Positions 16,887 to 25,907 of a stretch of DNA of 53,350 bases are shown one piece after another (the stretch's first letter is position 1; each line of letters opens with the position of its first letter). A program made the translations under genes and the position numbers. The DNA is from CAIOTO01 sp040389165. Its GTDB lineage: Bacteria > Pseudomonadota > Alphaproteobacteria > Paracaedibacterales > CAIOTO01. The stretch covers positions 1 to 53,350 of the forward strand of contig JAZKAK010000014.1 of the NCBI GenBank assembly GCA_040389165.1, in the 5' to 3' direction. Below the pieces are notes generated by a model. It did no database searches. It was given only the letters and a program-made list of their open reading frames with translations, and was not told the DNA's origin.

Positions 16887-18356
16887 ATGCATCTTCCACT
16901 CCTAAGCTTGTTAATTTTCTTGCCACTTTCAGGCGTTATTTTCTTAACGCTTGTTAAAAATAGCGATGTACGAAATGCAAAAGCAGTAGCACTTTGGATT
17001 TCATGTCTTAATCTTGTTCTGGCGCTTGTAATGTGGTCTCAATTTGATGAAGCAAATCCTCATTTTCAATTTGTAGAGAAGTATAATTGGATTGAGAACA
17101 TGCGTTGTTCGTATCATTTAGGCGTTGACGGTTTATCTATTTATTTCGTCTTATTGGCAACTATTTTGACACCTATCTGTATCTTATCAAGTTTTGAAAC
17201 CATTAAGATTCGTGTTCGTGAATACATGATTGCATTCTTACTCCTTGAAACATTGATGATTGGTGTTTTTTGCGCTTTGGATGCCGTTTTATTTTACCTC
17301 TTTTTCGAAGGTGTTTTAATTCCAATGTTTTTAATTATTGGTCTTTGGGGCGGACATAATCGGCTTTATGCCTGCTTTAAATTCTTTTTATATACCTTCT
17401 TTGGATCTGTTTTCATGCTTATTGCTTTGGTGAAATTATATGGTGATGCAGGCACAACAAATCTTATCGATATGGTTGGCATTACAATTCCTCTCGCCAC
17501 TCAGCAGTGGCTATTTTGGGCTTTAGTGACTGCTTTTGCTGTGAAAATCCCTATGTGGCCTGTGCATACGTGGTTGCCCGATGCGCATGTTGAGGCTCCG
17601 ACAGCTGGGTCTATTTTGCTAGCAGGCGTTTTACTTAAAATGGGTGGATATGGCCTTTTGCGTATTGTTTTGCCAATATTGCCGGATGCCTCTCATCAAT
17701 TTGCACCTATTATGATTGCACTTAGTCTTATTGGAATTGTTTATACGTCTATCGTCGCACTTGCGCAAACAGATATGAAAAAATTAATAGCCTATTCGTC
17801 AATTGCGCACATGGGATTCGTAACGTTGGGGATTTTTACTTTTTCATCTCAAGGACTTACGGGCGCTATTACGCAAATGATTAGTCATGGCTTTATATCT
17901 GCCGCTTTGTTTTTATGTGTAGGTATGATTTATGACCGTTACCACACACGTGCAATTAAAGATTATGGTGGATTGATTACGGTAATGCCAATTTATGCAT
18001 CTGCTTTTTTTATCCTCTTATTAGGAAGTATTGGCGTGCCAGGGACAAGTGGTTTTATCGGTGAATTCTTAGTGCTTATAGCTATATTCAAAATCAATAT
18101 GTTTTCTGCAGCCATTGCCACGCTTGGTATGATTTTGGGAGCAGTTTACATGTTATGGCTTTACAAACGTGTTTTTATGGGAAAATTAAGTGGCGTGTTG
18201 GTCCTGCACGACCGGCAACATGTTGATTTAAATCGTAACGAGCGAGGCATGATAAGCATTCTAATACTGATTATTATTGCTTTAGGGATTTATCCCAAAA
18301 TTATATTAAAAGGGATTAATTCAATTTCTTCAAATATATTGATTGAAAGAAAATGA
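16887..18356 (+). CDS. nuoM: NADH-quinone oxidoreductase subunit M
   Basis: This 489-residue antiporter-like proton-pumping subunit has a GGAGAA ribosome site just before the ATG at 16887. Blocks are YHLGVDGLSIYFVLL, FFEGVLIPMFLIIGLWGG with the helix-5 Glu, VHTWLPDAHVEAPTAGSILLAG, TDMKKLIAYSSIAHMGFV and GVPGTSGFIGEFLVL. In most bacteria nuoN follows directly. Here a terminator lies downstream and the next genes read the other way, so NuoN must be encoded elsewhere if complex I works. Confidence 0.97.
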   Translation: MHLPLLSLLIFLPLSGVIFLTLVKNSDVRNAKAVALWISCLNLVLALVMWSQFDEANPHFQFVEKYNWIENMRCSYHLGVDGLSIYFVLLATILTPICILSSFETIKIRVREYMIAFLLLETLMIGVFCALDAVLFYLFFEGVLIPMFLIIGLWGGHNRLYACFKFFLYTFFGSVFMLIALVKLYGDAGTTNLIDMVGITIPLATQQWLFWALVTAFAVKIPMWPVHTWLPDAHVEAPTAGSILLAGVLLKMGGYGLLRIVLPILPDASHQFAPIMIALSLIGIVYTSIVALAQTDMKKLIAYSSIAHMGFVTLGIFTFSSQGLTGAITQMISHGFISAALFLCVGMIYDRYHTRAIKDYGGLITVMPIYASAFFILLLGSIGVPGTSGFIGEFLVLIAIFKINMFSAAIATLGMILGAVYMLWLYKRVFMGKLSGVLVLHDRQHVDLNRNERGMISILILIIIALGIYPKIILKGINSISSNILIERK

Positions 18357-18391
18357 TGTATATAGGCCTCCATACACATTAATACGAAAAA

Positions 18392-18441
18392 CCTTTGCAT
18401 TTTTTATTGACCAAAAAATCAACATAATGCAAAGGCTTTTT
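18392..18441. terminator. Bidirectional terminator between nuoM and the small secreted protein gene
   Basis: CCTTTGCAT (18392-18400) pairs with ATGCAAAGG (18427-18435) and is followed by CTTTTTC. The A-run before the left arm (GAAAAA) provides the matching T-run on the minus strand. It therefore serves both convergent units. Confidence 0.8.
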
Positions 18442-18464
18442 CATAATATAAAGAACATATCAGT

Positions 18465-18890
18465 TTATGAGGAACAGTAACATCCATTTGTTGTTCCCGC
18501 TGGGGTTGCGTTACGAAGCTTGTGCAATGTATGGTAATTTAAATGGAAGGAAAGGGTGATGCCTTCCGCAAGTGTATTAGCTGCTTTTTTACAATTTCCA
18601 TCAATTACAGATGTTGCAGACGTGCATCCTACAGCTTTGTAATACTCTGCAGCAAAGTGCATTGCATGATGTACTTGTCCTGTATGTATATGATGCGTTT
18701 GTGAAAGACAAAAATCACGAATTGGCGCATTTGCATCACCAAGCGCTCCGTTTGCGCCTGTACAACTTGTGATATCAATGGACATCGGTGCAGCAACTGC
18801 TATAGGTGCTGCCACGGGGGCAGATGAAGCAAAAACCACTGCTGTACTGCATGCCATTAGGCAAGCCACAATCAACTTATTTCTCAGCAT
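18465..18890 (-). CDS. Small secreted cysteine-containing protein, unknown function
   Basis: The ATG at 18890 is preceded by GAAAGG at 9 nt and gives 141 residues; an upstream ATG at 18914 is less likely. A signal peptide is clear (MLRNKLIVACLMACSTAVVF, cleavage near ASS). An Ala/Pro/Val linker follows, then a domain with cysteines spread as C-C-C-C and a final CYC pair near the C-terminus. I do not recognise a family. The pattern CxxAxxxLxxG...HK in its second half also occurs in the Cys domain of the larger neighbour at 18955-20564, so the two may be paralogues. Transcribed from the same strand, 64 nt downstream of that gene. Disulphides, and hence an oxidising location, are likely. Confidence 0.65.
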   Translation of the reverse strand: MLRNKLIVACLMACSTAVVFASSAPVAAPIAVAAPMSIDITSCTGANGALGDANAPIRDFCLSQTHHIHTGQVHHAMHFAAEYYKAVGCTSATSVIDGNCKKAANTLAEGITLSFHLNYHTLHKLRNATPAGTTNGCYCSS

Positions 18891-18954
18891 AATTAAAAAC
18901 CTTTCATAATTCATTTGTAAAATTAATATGTATTAATTGTAACGAACACTCACC

Positions 18955-20564
18955 TTAACGAAGTATTGATGTTAGTAATGATGACGCTAGCGAAGGAGCA
19001 GGTGCAGTAGCTTGTGTTGTTACAGCTGCCACTGGCGGGTGTGCGGTGAACGCTTGCATTACTTGTAGCTGAGAATTTGCTGCCTGCTGCTGCAACGTTA
19101 TTGCTTGAGTTGCATTATGTTGAGCAGTAGAGGCTTGGGTCGTTGCTATCGTCGCTGACTGTATAACGGCTTGTGTGGCCGTCGCTATATTAGTTGGATT
19201 TTGCGCTGTAGCAGCTTGTTGAGCCGCGGTTTGTGCTGCTTGTGATGCCTGCGTTGCACTCGCAGCTGCTTGTTGAGCAGATTGAGAGACTTGCGCAGCG
19301 CTAGCTGAAGCTTGTTGTGCTGCCTGAGCAGCTTGTTGGGCTGTAGTTGATGTAGGAATTAATGCTGCTTCTTGCGTTGCAAATTGTGCCGTTTGAGCTG
19401 CTTGGGTTGCTGCAGCAGAAGCTTGCTGAGCAGACTGTTCCGCCTGTGTCGCTGCAGCAGAAGCTTGTTGAGCCGCAACCGTAGGATTAGAAGAAATAGT
19501 CACTGAACCTGGAATTTCCGCTGGAGCTGCTGTTGCATGAGCTGTTGTTGCTGCCGCTGGAGTTGCTGCTACCACTGGAGGTGCTGCTACCACTGGAGTT
19601 GCTGGCACTGCTGGAGCTGCTGTTGCATGAGCTGTTGTTGCTGAAGCCGCTGGAGTTGCTGGCACCACTGGAGCTGAAGCCGCTGGAGTTGCTGGCACCA
19701 CTGGAGTTGCTGTTGCATGAGCTGGAGTTGCTGGCACCACTGGAGTTGCTGTTGCATGAGCTGTTGTTGCTGAAGCCGCTGGAGTTGCTGNNNNNNNNNN
19801 NNNNNNNNNNNNNNNNNNNNNNNNNNNNNNNNNNNNNNNNNNNNNNNNNNNNNNNNNNNNNNNNNNNNNNNNNNNNNNNNNNNNNNNNNNGCTGTTGCAT
19901 GAGCTGTTGTTGCTGAAGCCGCTGGAGTTGCTGGCACCACTGGAGTTGCTGTTGCATGAGCTGTTGTTGCTGGAGCCGCTGGCACTGAAGCCGTTGCTGT
20001 TGCATGTCTTGCTGGAGCTAAAGCGCTAGCTTGAGTTGGATTAGCAACTGAATCAGCTTCTGAATGAGAAACTTTATGGAAAATATGTGGATCATTTGCA
20101 TACGCTGCTTGCATACCCAAAACAAGTTGAGCGCGTGCAATCTGACAACGCCCTGTGCCGTCTGGTTTCACATCAAGTGGCGGATTCGTAGGTGCATCTT
20201 CACCTGTTGGACACATATGCGCTTCAACATAGCGTATATAACAGCCCATGGCAATGCGTGCATTATCCCCTGTTAGACTGGTGCAATAACTAATCGTTAG
20301 AGGGTCTGCTGTATATCCACATGAATAATAGTTACAGTCGTAAGGTGTAGATGCAGGTGCGCGACGTGGATTTACTCCTGGAACTGAAGTTGCCATATGT
20401 TGAATAGACGTCGTTGCCACTGAAATTGGAGTAGTTCCAGACTGAGCAGTTGGAGCTACTGTTGGCGCGGCTCCTGATCCACTGCTAGCGTTCTGGCTTG
20501 CAGAAAAAACAGTCGATGCTGTTGCCGCTAGTAGTGTTAACACAAAAAATTTATGCTTAAACAT
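18955..20564 (-). CDS. Secreted Ala-rich tandem-repeat protein (interrupted by assembly gap)
   Basis: A strong AGAGGAA site precedes the ATG at 20564. The protein starts with a signal peptide (MFKHKFFVLTLLAATASTVF, cleavage near SAS). A Cys-containing domain (about residues 70-180) follows, with CNYYSC, CTSL, GCYIRY, HMCPTGED and GRCQIA. Then comes a repeat array with the 19-residue unit TPVVPATPAASATTAHATA. After the N-gap the array resumes, then turns into an Ala/Gln/Thr-rich region (QQASAAATQAEQSAQQ style) that looks like a long helical or coiled-coil stalk. It ends SLLTSILR. The frame shifts across the gap only because the gap is a 100-N placeholder; repeat phase predicts 14+57n nt there, which restores the frame. 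A surface or secreted adhesin-like role is a guess. Confidence 0.75.
19595..19985 (-). repeat. 57-nt tandem repeat array, incompletely assembled
   Basis: The unit reads on the plus strand GCTGTTGCATGAGCTGTTGT... and is 57 nt long. Complete and partial copies flank the gap on both sides. To the left, some units lack the GTTGCATGAGC part, giving a shorter sub-repeat. In protein it is 19 residues rich in Ala, Pro, Thr and Val. Confidence 0.9.
19791..19890. other. Assembly gap (100 N)
   Basis: Exactly 100 Ns, the usual placeholder for a scaffold gap of unknown size, fall inside the tandem repeat array. Sequence identity on the two sides shows that the array could not be resolved. Confidence 0.99.
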
Positions 20565-20797
20565 ACGTAAAATTCCTCTTCAATTCATGTTATTAATTAA
20601 ATTCTATTTGGTTTTGTCTGTGGATATGTAAAATTATCAATATAAATTTTTGTTTAACTAACAACTTTAATATAGCAAGAAAACATTTAACAAAAAGTTA
20701 ACAAAAAGAATTATTAATCTGTAGAGAAAAAAATCGAGAAATTGGTCAACAATTGAAGAGGGTGCACTCCTATCCATATGAGAGAGCTATTAAAGAA

Positions 20798-22174
20798 TTA
20801 AGCATTACTCAGCATATGTTCAGGCACAACTGCTGCATTAAAAGCTTCTGCGGTTAGGTAACCTAATTGGATCGCAGCTTCTTTTAGGCTGACATCCTCC
20901 TTTAATGCATATTTAGCCACACGAGCAGCTTTTTCGTAGCCAATAATAGGATTTAACGCTGTCACTAACATCAGGGATTTTTCAATATTAGCCTTAAGGC
21001 GTTCTTCATTAGCCGTAATGCCAATCAAACAATTATCAGCAAAACTTAACGATGCATCTGTTAGAAGGTTTATTGATTGTAATAAATTAAGAATAATCAC
21101 AGGTTTGAAAACATTTAATTCAAAATGCCCTTGAGAACCAGCAACGGTAATTGTTGTATGGTTTCCCATCACCTGACAGCAAACCATTGTCATCGCTTCC
21201 GCTTGAGTTGGATTTACTTTGCCAGGCATAATTGATGACCCTGGTTCGTTTTCAGGCAGAAAAATTTCACCAAGACCACACCTGGGACCAGATCCTAAAA
21301 AACGAATGTCATTTGCAATTTTCATGAAAGAAACAGCAAGCACATTAAGTTGTCCTGAAAGCTCAACAAGTGCATCATGCGTGGCAAGTGCTTCAAATAG
21401 ATCTTCTGCTGGTTTAAAAGAAATTCCAAGGCGCGTGCTTAACCTTTCTGAGAATCCTTCTTTAAATCCTTTTGGACAATTAAGCCCCGTCCCCACAGCC
21501 GTGCCACCTTGCGCAATGTTGCACAATCGTGGCATTGTCGACTCAATACGTTCAATTCCCAAACGAACTTGTGTTGCATAACTATTGAATTCTTGCCCAA
21601 GCGTTACAGGCGTAGCATCTTGTAAATGTGTGCGCCCAACTTTGATAAGGTGTTTAAATTCTTTTGCTTTGGCTATCAAGATTGTATGCATATGACGAAG
21701 TGTAGGCAGTAATTGATTATGCACAGCAAGCGTTACCGCAATATGCATGGCCGTTGGAAAGCTGTCATTGGACGATTGCCCCATATTGACATGATCATTA
21801 GGATGTATGGCATTCGCTTCGCCTAAATGCATATTTGCACGATACGCGATTACTTCATTTAGGTTCATATTTGTTTGCGTGCCAGACCCCGTTTGCCAAA
21901 CAACGAGCGGAAAATGTTCATCTAGCTTTCCGTCCACGATATCAGTAGCGGCTACTCTAATCGCATCAACACACGCTGGCTTTAAACGCCCTAATGCGCC
22001 ATTTACTTCTGCTGCAACACATTTTAAATGAGCAAAGGCATGAATAAGTGCAAGCGGCATGCGCTCTCCGCCAATTTTAAAATTGCGACGCGATCGTTCT
22101 GTTTGTGCACCCCAATAACAAGATGCATCAACGTCGATAACGCCCATTGTGTCATGTTCGGAGCGTGTATTCAT
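20798..22174 (-). CDS. fumC: Class II fumarate hydratase FumC
   Basis: The iron-independent fumarase interconverts fumarate and malate in the TCA cycle. The 458 residues are typical. Motifs are SGTQTNMNLNEVIA near 96-110, the HPNDHVNMGQSSNDSFPTA block near 124-142, GRTHLQDATPVTLGQEF near 182-198 with the catalytic His, and the fumarase/aspartase signature GSSIMPGKVNPTQ near 314-326 with the catalytic Ser. AAGGA sits 8 nt before the ATG. It stands 77 nt before ctaE on the same strand. Confidence 0.97.
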   Translation of the reverse strand: MNTRSEHDTMGVIDVDASCYWGAQTERSRRNFKIGGERMPLALIHAFAHLKCVAAEVNGALGRLKPACVDAIRVAATDIVDGKLDEHFPLVVWQTGSGTQTNMNLNEVIAYRANMHLGEANAIHPNDHVNMGQSSNDSFPTAMHIAVTLAVHNQLLPTLRHMHTILIAKAKEFKHLIKVGRTHLQDATPVTLGQEFNSYATQVRLGIERIESTMPRLCNIAQGGTAVGTGLNCPKGFKEGFSERLSTRLGISFKPAEDLFEALATHDALVELSGQLNVLAVSFMKIANDIRFLGSGPRCGLGEIFLPENEPGSSIMPGKVNPTQAEAMTMVCCQVMGNHTTITVAGSQGHFELNVFKPVIILNLLQSINLLTDASLSFADNCLIGITANEERLKANIEKSLMLVTALNPIIGYEKAARVAKYALKEDVSLKEAAIQLGYLTAEAFNAAVVPEHMLSNA

Positions 22175-22251
22175 GTGATATTCCTTCGAAAGTATTGTGT
22201 TTAGTCGCGTAATTATTTTGATTACCTAGTCGCCACATCAAGTGCCATTCG

Positions 22252-23127
22252 TTAATGAACATGCGGTAGTGCAAGTGCTGCCGCATCCGGATTATAGCCC
22301 CACCAATAAATAGCAACAAATAAGAATAGCCAGACTACGTCGACAAAATGCCAATACCAAGCAGCAGCTTCAAATCCCACATGGTGGTTAGGAGTGAATT
22401 CACCACGACGCGCACGAAACAGGCAAACGCCTAGGAAAATGGTGCCAATAATGACATGCGCACCATGAAAGCCAGTGGCCATATAAAAAGAGGATGGATA
22501 TATACCGTCCTTAATCGAAAATGTAGCATGGTGATATTCGACGCCTTGCACAACGGTAAAGATCATCCCAAGGAACACCGTAATTGCGAGGCCTTTTATG
22601 AGGTCTATCTGTTTGTTTTCGAGTAAAGCATGATGTGCCCATGTGACCGTTGTTCCGGATAGCAATAAAAGCAAGGTATTAAGATAAGGCAATTCAAATG
22701 GATCAAGTGTAATTATATTCTTTGGTGGCCATACGCTGCCAATTATTTCGGGTGGATTAAGCGCAACATGAAAATATCCCCAGAAAAAAGCTGCAAAGAA
22801 CATTACTTCTGACGCAATGAAAAGCCCCATGCCTATTTTAAGGCCGCTTTGTACAGCCTTTGTGTGCACACCTGTAGAATTGCCTTCTTGGATGACGTCA
22901 CGCCACCAGCCGAAGAATGTGAAAACGAGAAGACCAAGGCCAATAAAAAAGACAATGCGATCCAATTGGCGCATATAAAGGACCCCGCCGATGGCAAGCA
23001 CAAGTGTTGCTATTGCTGCAATAAGCGGCCACGGACTGGGGTTAACTAAGTGAAAAGGATGTCCTCTTTCATGTGTTGTCGCGCCCTGGCTATCTTCGGT
23101 GGTATTTTTTTGGCTATCGTGTTGCAT
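22252..23127 (-). CDS. ctaE: Cytochrome c oxidase subunit III
   Basis: This subunit of the aa3-type terminal oxidase lies in the inner membrane and stabilises the catalytic subunit. Seven hydrophobic helices are visible in about 291 residues from the ATG at 23127 (a TTG three codons earlier is possible). Signatures are HPFHLVNPSPWPL at the N-terminus, SEVMFFAAFFWGYFHVAL, TVTWAHHALLE, YMATGFHGAHVIIG and AAAWYWHFVDVVWLFLFV at the C-terminus. Subunits I and II and the ctaB/ctaG assembly genes are not adjacent, so this gene has been separated from the usual alphaproteobacterial ctaCDBGE cluster. Confidence 0.96.
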   Translation of the reverse strand: MQHDSQKNTTEDSQGATTHERGHPFHLVNPSPWPLIAAIATLVLAIGGVLYMRQLDRIVFFIGLGLLVFTFFGWWRDVIQEGNSTGVHTKAVQSGLKIGMGLFIASEVMFFAAFFWGYFHVALNPPEIIGSVWPPKNIITLDPFELPYLNTLLLLLSGTTVTWAHHALLENKQIDLIKGLAITVFLGMIFTVVQGVEYHHATFSIKDGIYPSSFYMATGFHGAHVIIGTIFLGVCLFRARRGEFTPNHHVGFEAAAWYWHFVDVVWLFLFVAIYWWGYNPDAAALALPHVH

Positions 23128-23204
23128 ATTCTTCAAAATGATTGCTAATTGATCTACTGTTAAGGGTATGACTTATGCGATAATTAATCAACTTTTCTTG
23201 AGCC

Positions 23205-23606
23205 TTACCACTTTTCATCGTTTGAATTGTAACCAAAATGATGCCCAAGTTCGTGCATCATTACGTGTTGAACAAGTGTTTCTATTTTTTCTTGATTCTC
23301 AATAGAATAGCGAATGAGTGGACACCGATACAAAAAAATACTATCTGGCAATGTTGAATGCGCAAAAACCGTCTTGATTGGTACAGGTGTTCCTCTGTAC
23401 AAACCGAGTAATTCGTACTTGTCATCAATTCGTAGGCTGTTCAATGTTTCTTTATCCGCATAATTCTCAACGACAATTTGAATTTTTTTAGCATATTCCT
23501 TAAGTGCATCAGGAATTGTTTTTAATGTTTGCTGCGCTATTTGTTCAAGTCGTTGAATTGCTGGTAAATTTGAAATCTGTGGATTATGCAGTTGCGCTAT
23601 CGTCAT
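23205..23606 (-). CDS. Zincin-like metallopeptidase family protein
   Basis: I chose the ATG at 23606 because AGGAGG lies 6 nt upstream; an earlier ATG at 23669 would add 21 residues. The 133-residue protein ends MMHELGHHFGYNSNDE, an HExxHxxG zinc site of the small single-domain minigluzincin-like family (Zincin_1, PF06262). The preceding text (LLGLYRGTPVPIKT, FLYRCPLIRYS) fits the family. No signal peptide is present, so it should act in the cytoplasm. The physiological substrate of this family is not well known. Confidence 0.85.
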   Translation of the reverse strand: MTIAQLHNPQISNLPAIQRLEQIAQQTLKTIPDALKEYAKKIQIVVENYADKETLNSLRIDDKYELLGLYRGTPVPIKTVFAHSTLPDSIFLYRCPLIRYSIENQEKIETLVQHVMMHELGHHFGYNSNDEKW

Positions 23607-23735
23607 TAGATCCCTCCTGGTTTTTACAATTACCATCTTGGTAAAAGTTGTTGAAATTATGTCTGGCACTTCCCTATGTGAGAATGTTACTTTGAAATGA
23701 TCTCAGTCTTATTATTAACAAGCAAAGGTTAACAA

Positions 23736-24299
23736 ATGATCGACAAACTAAAAAAAAAACAAATTGATACTATGCTGGGTGATAAAAAAAGATGGTCTAT
23801 CTATGATTATGATGTTTATTTTATGTGTAAAAGATGTGTAGCGTTTTTAATTGTTATAGGTGGATTGTCCGGTTGCGTTAATGATTCATTCAAATCCATT
23901 TTTTCTATGCAAACAGCGAAAGTTTGGCTAACGAAAGCATCGTTTAAGGTGGCTGACGATGTAAATGACTCTTCACCGGTGACGTTGCATATCTTGATTC
24001 CCTATACAACGGACCTTTTAGCTGATTTGTCAAAAATGTCCGCTGAAGATTATTTCAAGAAAAGCGATCAAATTAAACTTGATAATGCAGGTAATTTGGA
24101 TGTGTTTGCCTGGGATCTTATTCGTTCACAAAGCTTGCAGGATGAACCTATTTCTCCAACAAAAGTAAGTGGGGTAGGGGTTCTCGTTTTTGCGCGCTAC
24201 AGTACCCCTGGGGACCATAGAATAGCAATCGCTGATGACGAGTCCGTTCTTATTAAGCTCGATAAGGGTGACTTTTCAATTGAATCAGTCAAAAAATAA
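23736..24299 (+). CDS. Putative lipoprotein of unknown function
   Basis: AAAGG lies 7 nt before the ATG at 23736, giving 187 residues. A hydrophobic segment (CVAFLIVIGGLSGC, about 34-47) ends in a lipobox (LSGC), which suggests a lipoprotein processed at the inner membrane. The mature part would begin at that Cys if the long N-terminal extension is tolerated, or if translation starts at the internal ATG at 23823. The rest alternates strand-like stretches (VTLHILIPYT, GVGVLVFARYST, HRIAIADDESVLIKL) and looks like a small beta-sandwich. A loose similarity to TssJ-type lipoproteins is noted, but no secretion cluster surrounds it. It ends 26 nt before dnaA on the same strand and may share a transcript with it. 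Confidence 0.55.
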   Translation: MIDKLKKKQIDTMLGDKKRWSIYDYDVYFMCKRCVAFLIVIGGLSGCVNDSFKSIFSMQTAKVWLTKASFKVADDVNDSSPVTLHILIPYTTDLLADLSKMSAEDYFKKSDQIKLDNAGNLDVFAWDLIRSQSLQDEPISPTKVSGVGVLVFARYSTPGDHRIAIADDESVLIKLDKGDFSIESVKK

Positions 24300-24325
24300 T
24301 AATTTAATAAAATTTGGGATAAATA

Positions 24326-25732
24326 ATGTCGGTTCAAGAAGAACAAGAAGACTGTCAGATTTTTTTGCATCCGAGTCAGGTGCAAACACTTTGGGATCAG
24401 GTGTGTTTGAAGCTTAAATCTGAGTTAGGCGATGCAGTCTATGTGAGTTGGATTGAGCCACTCGAAGTCATTACCTATGATGGACAATGTTTGCAATTAG
24501 CAGCGCCAACACGCTTTATGAAAGATCGTATTCAAACGCATCATGGTGAAAAGTTATTTACATTATGTAATCAAATTTTCCCAGGATTTGAAGATTATAC
24601 AATTGCCGTAACAAAAAAAGGAAAAACCGCTTTAAAAGAAAATGCGCGTGTTGACCCTTTTCAACAGCAAGTTAGTTCTGCAATTGCAGAACCTGATGAG
24701 GAAGATTATACGAGTGCTTTAGATATTCGTTGCACCTTTGAGAATTTCGTGATTGGAAAGCCGAATGAATTGGCGTATGCGGCTTCGTTGCGTATTGCCG
24801 AGGCAGACGTGCCGCCCTTCAATCCAATGTTCCTGTACGGCGGCGTTGGTCTTGGTAAAACACATTTAATGCATGCCATTGCGTGGCATATTAAGAAAGT
24901 GCACCCAAAGAAACGCATTATTTACATGTCAGCTGAAAAGTTTATGTATGAATTTGTACGGGCTCTTCGATTTAAAGATACCGTTTCATTTAAAGAACGC
25001 TTTCGTAATGTTGATATTTTGATGATTGACGATGTGCAATTTATTAGCGGGAAAGACACAACACAAGAGGAGTTCTTTCACACATTTAATGCGTTGATTG
25101 ATAATAATCATCAAGTGATTATTTCCGCAGACAAGTCGCCATCGGATTTAGAGGGTATGGAAGAAAGACTGCGCTCGCGTTTAGGATGGGGGCTTGTGGC
25201 CGATATTCATCCCACCACGTACGAGCTAAGGCTTGGTATTTTGCAATCAAAAGCCGAGGCTTTGAAAGTTGCCGTGCCGGCGAATGTGCTTGAGTTATTA
25301 GCGTTTCGAATTACGTCAAACGTACGTGAACTTGAAGGTGCCTTAAATCGTATCGTTGCCCATTCAACACTCGTTGGCCGAAAGATAGATATTGATACAA
25401 CGCACGATGTCTTGCGTGATTTACTGCGCTCGAATGATCGCCGTGTCATTACAATTGAAGATATTCAACAAAAAGTATGTGATTATTATAATGTTAAAAT
25501 TTCAGATCTTTTATCAACACGTCGTATGCAGGTTATTTCAAAGCCAAGGCAAGTTGCTATGTATTTATCTAAAACGTTAACACCAAAGTCATTGCCCGAG
25601 ATTGGTCGTCGCTTTGGTGGACGTGATCATACAACGGTAATGCATGCTGTAAAGCGTGTGGAAGAAGCATGTGCAAGTGATCGTGAATTTTCAAATGATG
25701 TAGAAGTTTTGCGTCGATCGTTGGTTTTGTAA
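24326..25732 (+). CDS. dnaA: Chromosomal replication initiator DnaA
   Basis: The 468-residue initiator binds oriC and opens the duplex. Domain I (about 15-90) contains LWDQVCLKLKSEL and VSWIEPLEV. A variable domain II spans about 95-130. The AAA+ domain III has FVIGKPNELAYAASLRIAE, Walker A GGVGLGKTHLMHA and Walker B ILMIDDVQFISG. Domain IV carries the DnaA-box signature GRRFGGRDHTTVMHAV near the C-terminus. No cluster of DnaA boxes (TTATCCACA) was seen in the flanking DNA, so oriC is probably not here. The neighbours (lipoprotein, ppiD) are not the classical dnaA-dnaN context, which is common in alphaproteobacteria. Confidence 0.98.
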   Translation: MSVQEEQEDCQIFLHPSQVQTLWDQVCLKLKSELGDAVYVSWIEPLEVITYDGQCLQLAAPTRFMKDRIQTHHGEKLFTLCNQIFPGFEDYTIAVTKKGKTALKENARVDPFQQQVSSAIAEPDEEDYTSALDIRCTFENFVIGKPNELAYAASLRIAEADVPPFNPMFLYGGVGLGKTHLMHAIAWHIKKVHPKKRIIYMSAEKFMYEFVRALRFKDTVSFKERFRNVDILMIDDVQFISGKDTTQEEFFHTFNALIDNNHQVIISADKSPSDLEGMEERLRSRLGWGLVADIHPTTYELRLGILQSKAEALKVAVPANVLELLAFRITSNVRELEGALNRIVAHSTLVGRKIDIDTTHDVLRDLLRSNDRRVITIEDIQQKVCDYYNVKISDLLSTRRMQVISKPRQVAMYLSKTLTPKSLPEIGRRFGGRDHTTVMHAVKRVEEACASDREFSNDVEVLRRSLVL

Positions 25733-25843
25733 GAAGTGACAAGCTAAGATAAGTACGTAAAAGTAATAGATCTCCCTCACAAGTGATTTTTGCATTTTGG
25801 AGTAAAGGTTTCTGCTAAGCCAGTGCAATCTAAAATATGAGTC

Positions 25844-25878
25844 AAGCAGAGAGAATGTGTAATTGAGTCTCTCTGCTT
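25844..25878. terminator. Hairpin between convergent dnaA and ppiD
   Basis: A perfect 11-bp stem, AAGCAGAGAGA (25844-25854) with TCTCTCTGCTT (25868-25878), lies between the two convergent stop codons. The T-runs on either side are short, so termination strength is uncertain. Confidence 0.6.
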
Positions 25879-25907
25879 AATTAATTGCTTAAATCATTTA
25901 CTGACGA

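Noticed and set aside
18955..19740. Separate Ala-rich gene starting at 19740
   Set aside because: The ATG is inside the repeat array with no ribosome site. The frame break relative to the upstream part comes from the placeholder gap.
19595..19985. CRISPR array at the 57-nt repeats
   Set aside because: The units are directly tandem without spacers and encode a repeated protein segment in frame.
24200..25900. Origin of replication next to dnaA
   Set aside because: No cluster of DnaA boxes or AT-rich unwinding element was seen around dnaA; the gene alone does not mark oriC in alphaproteobacteria.
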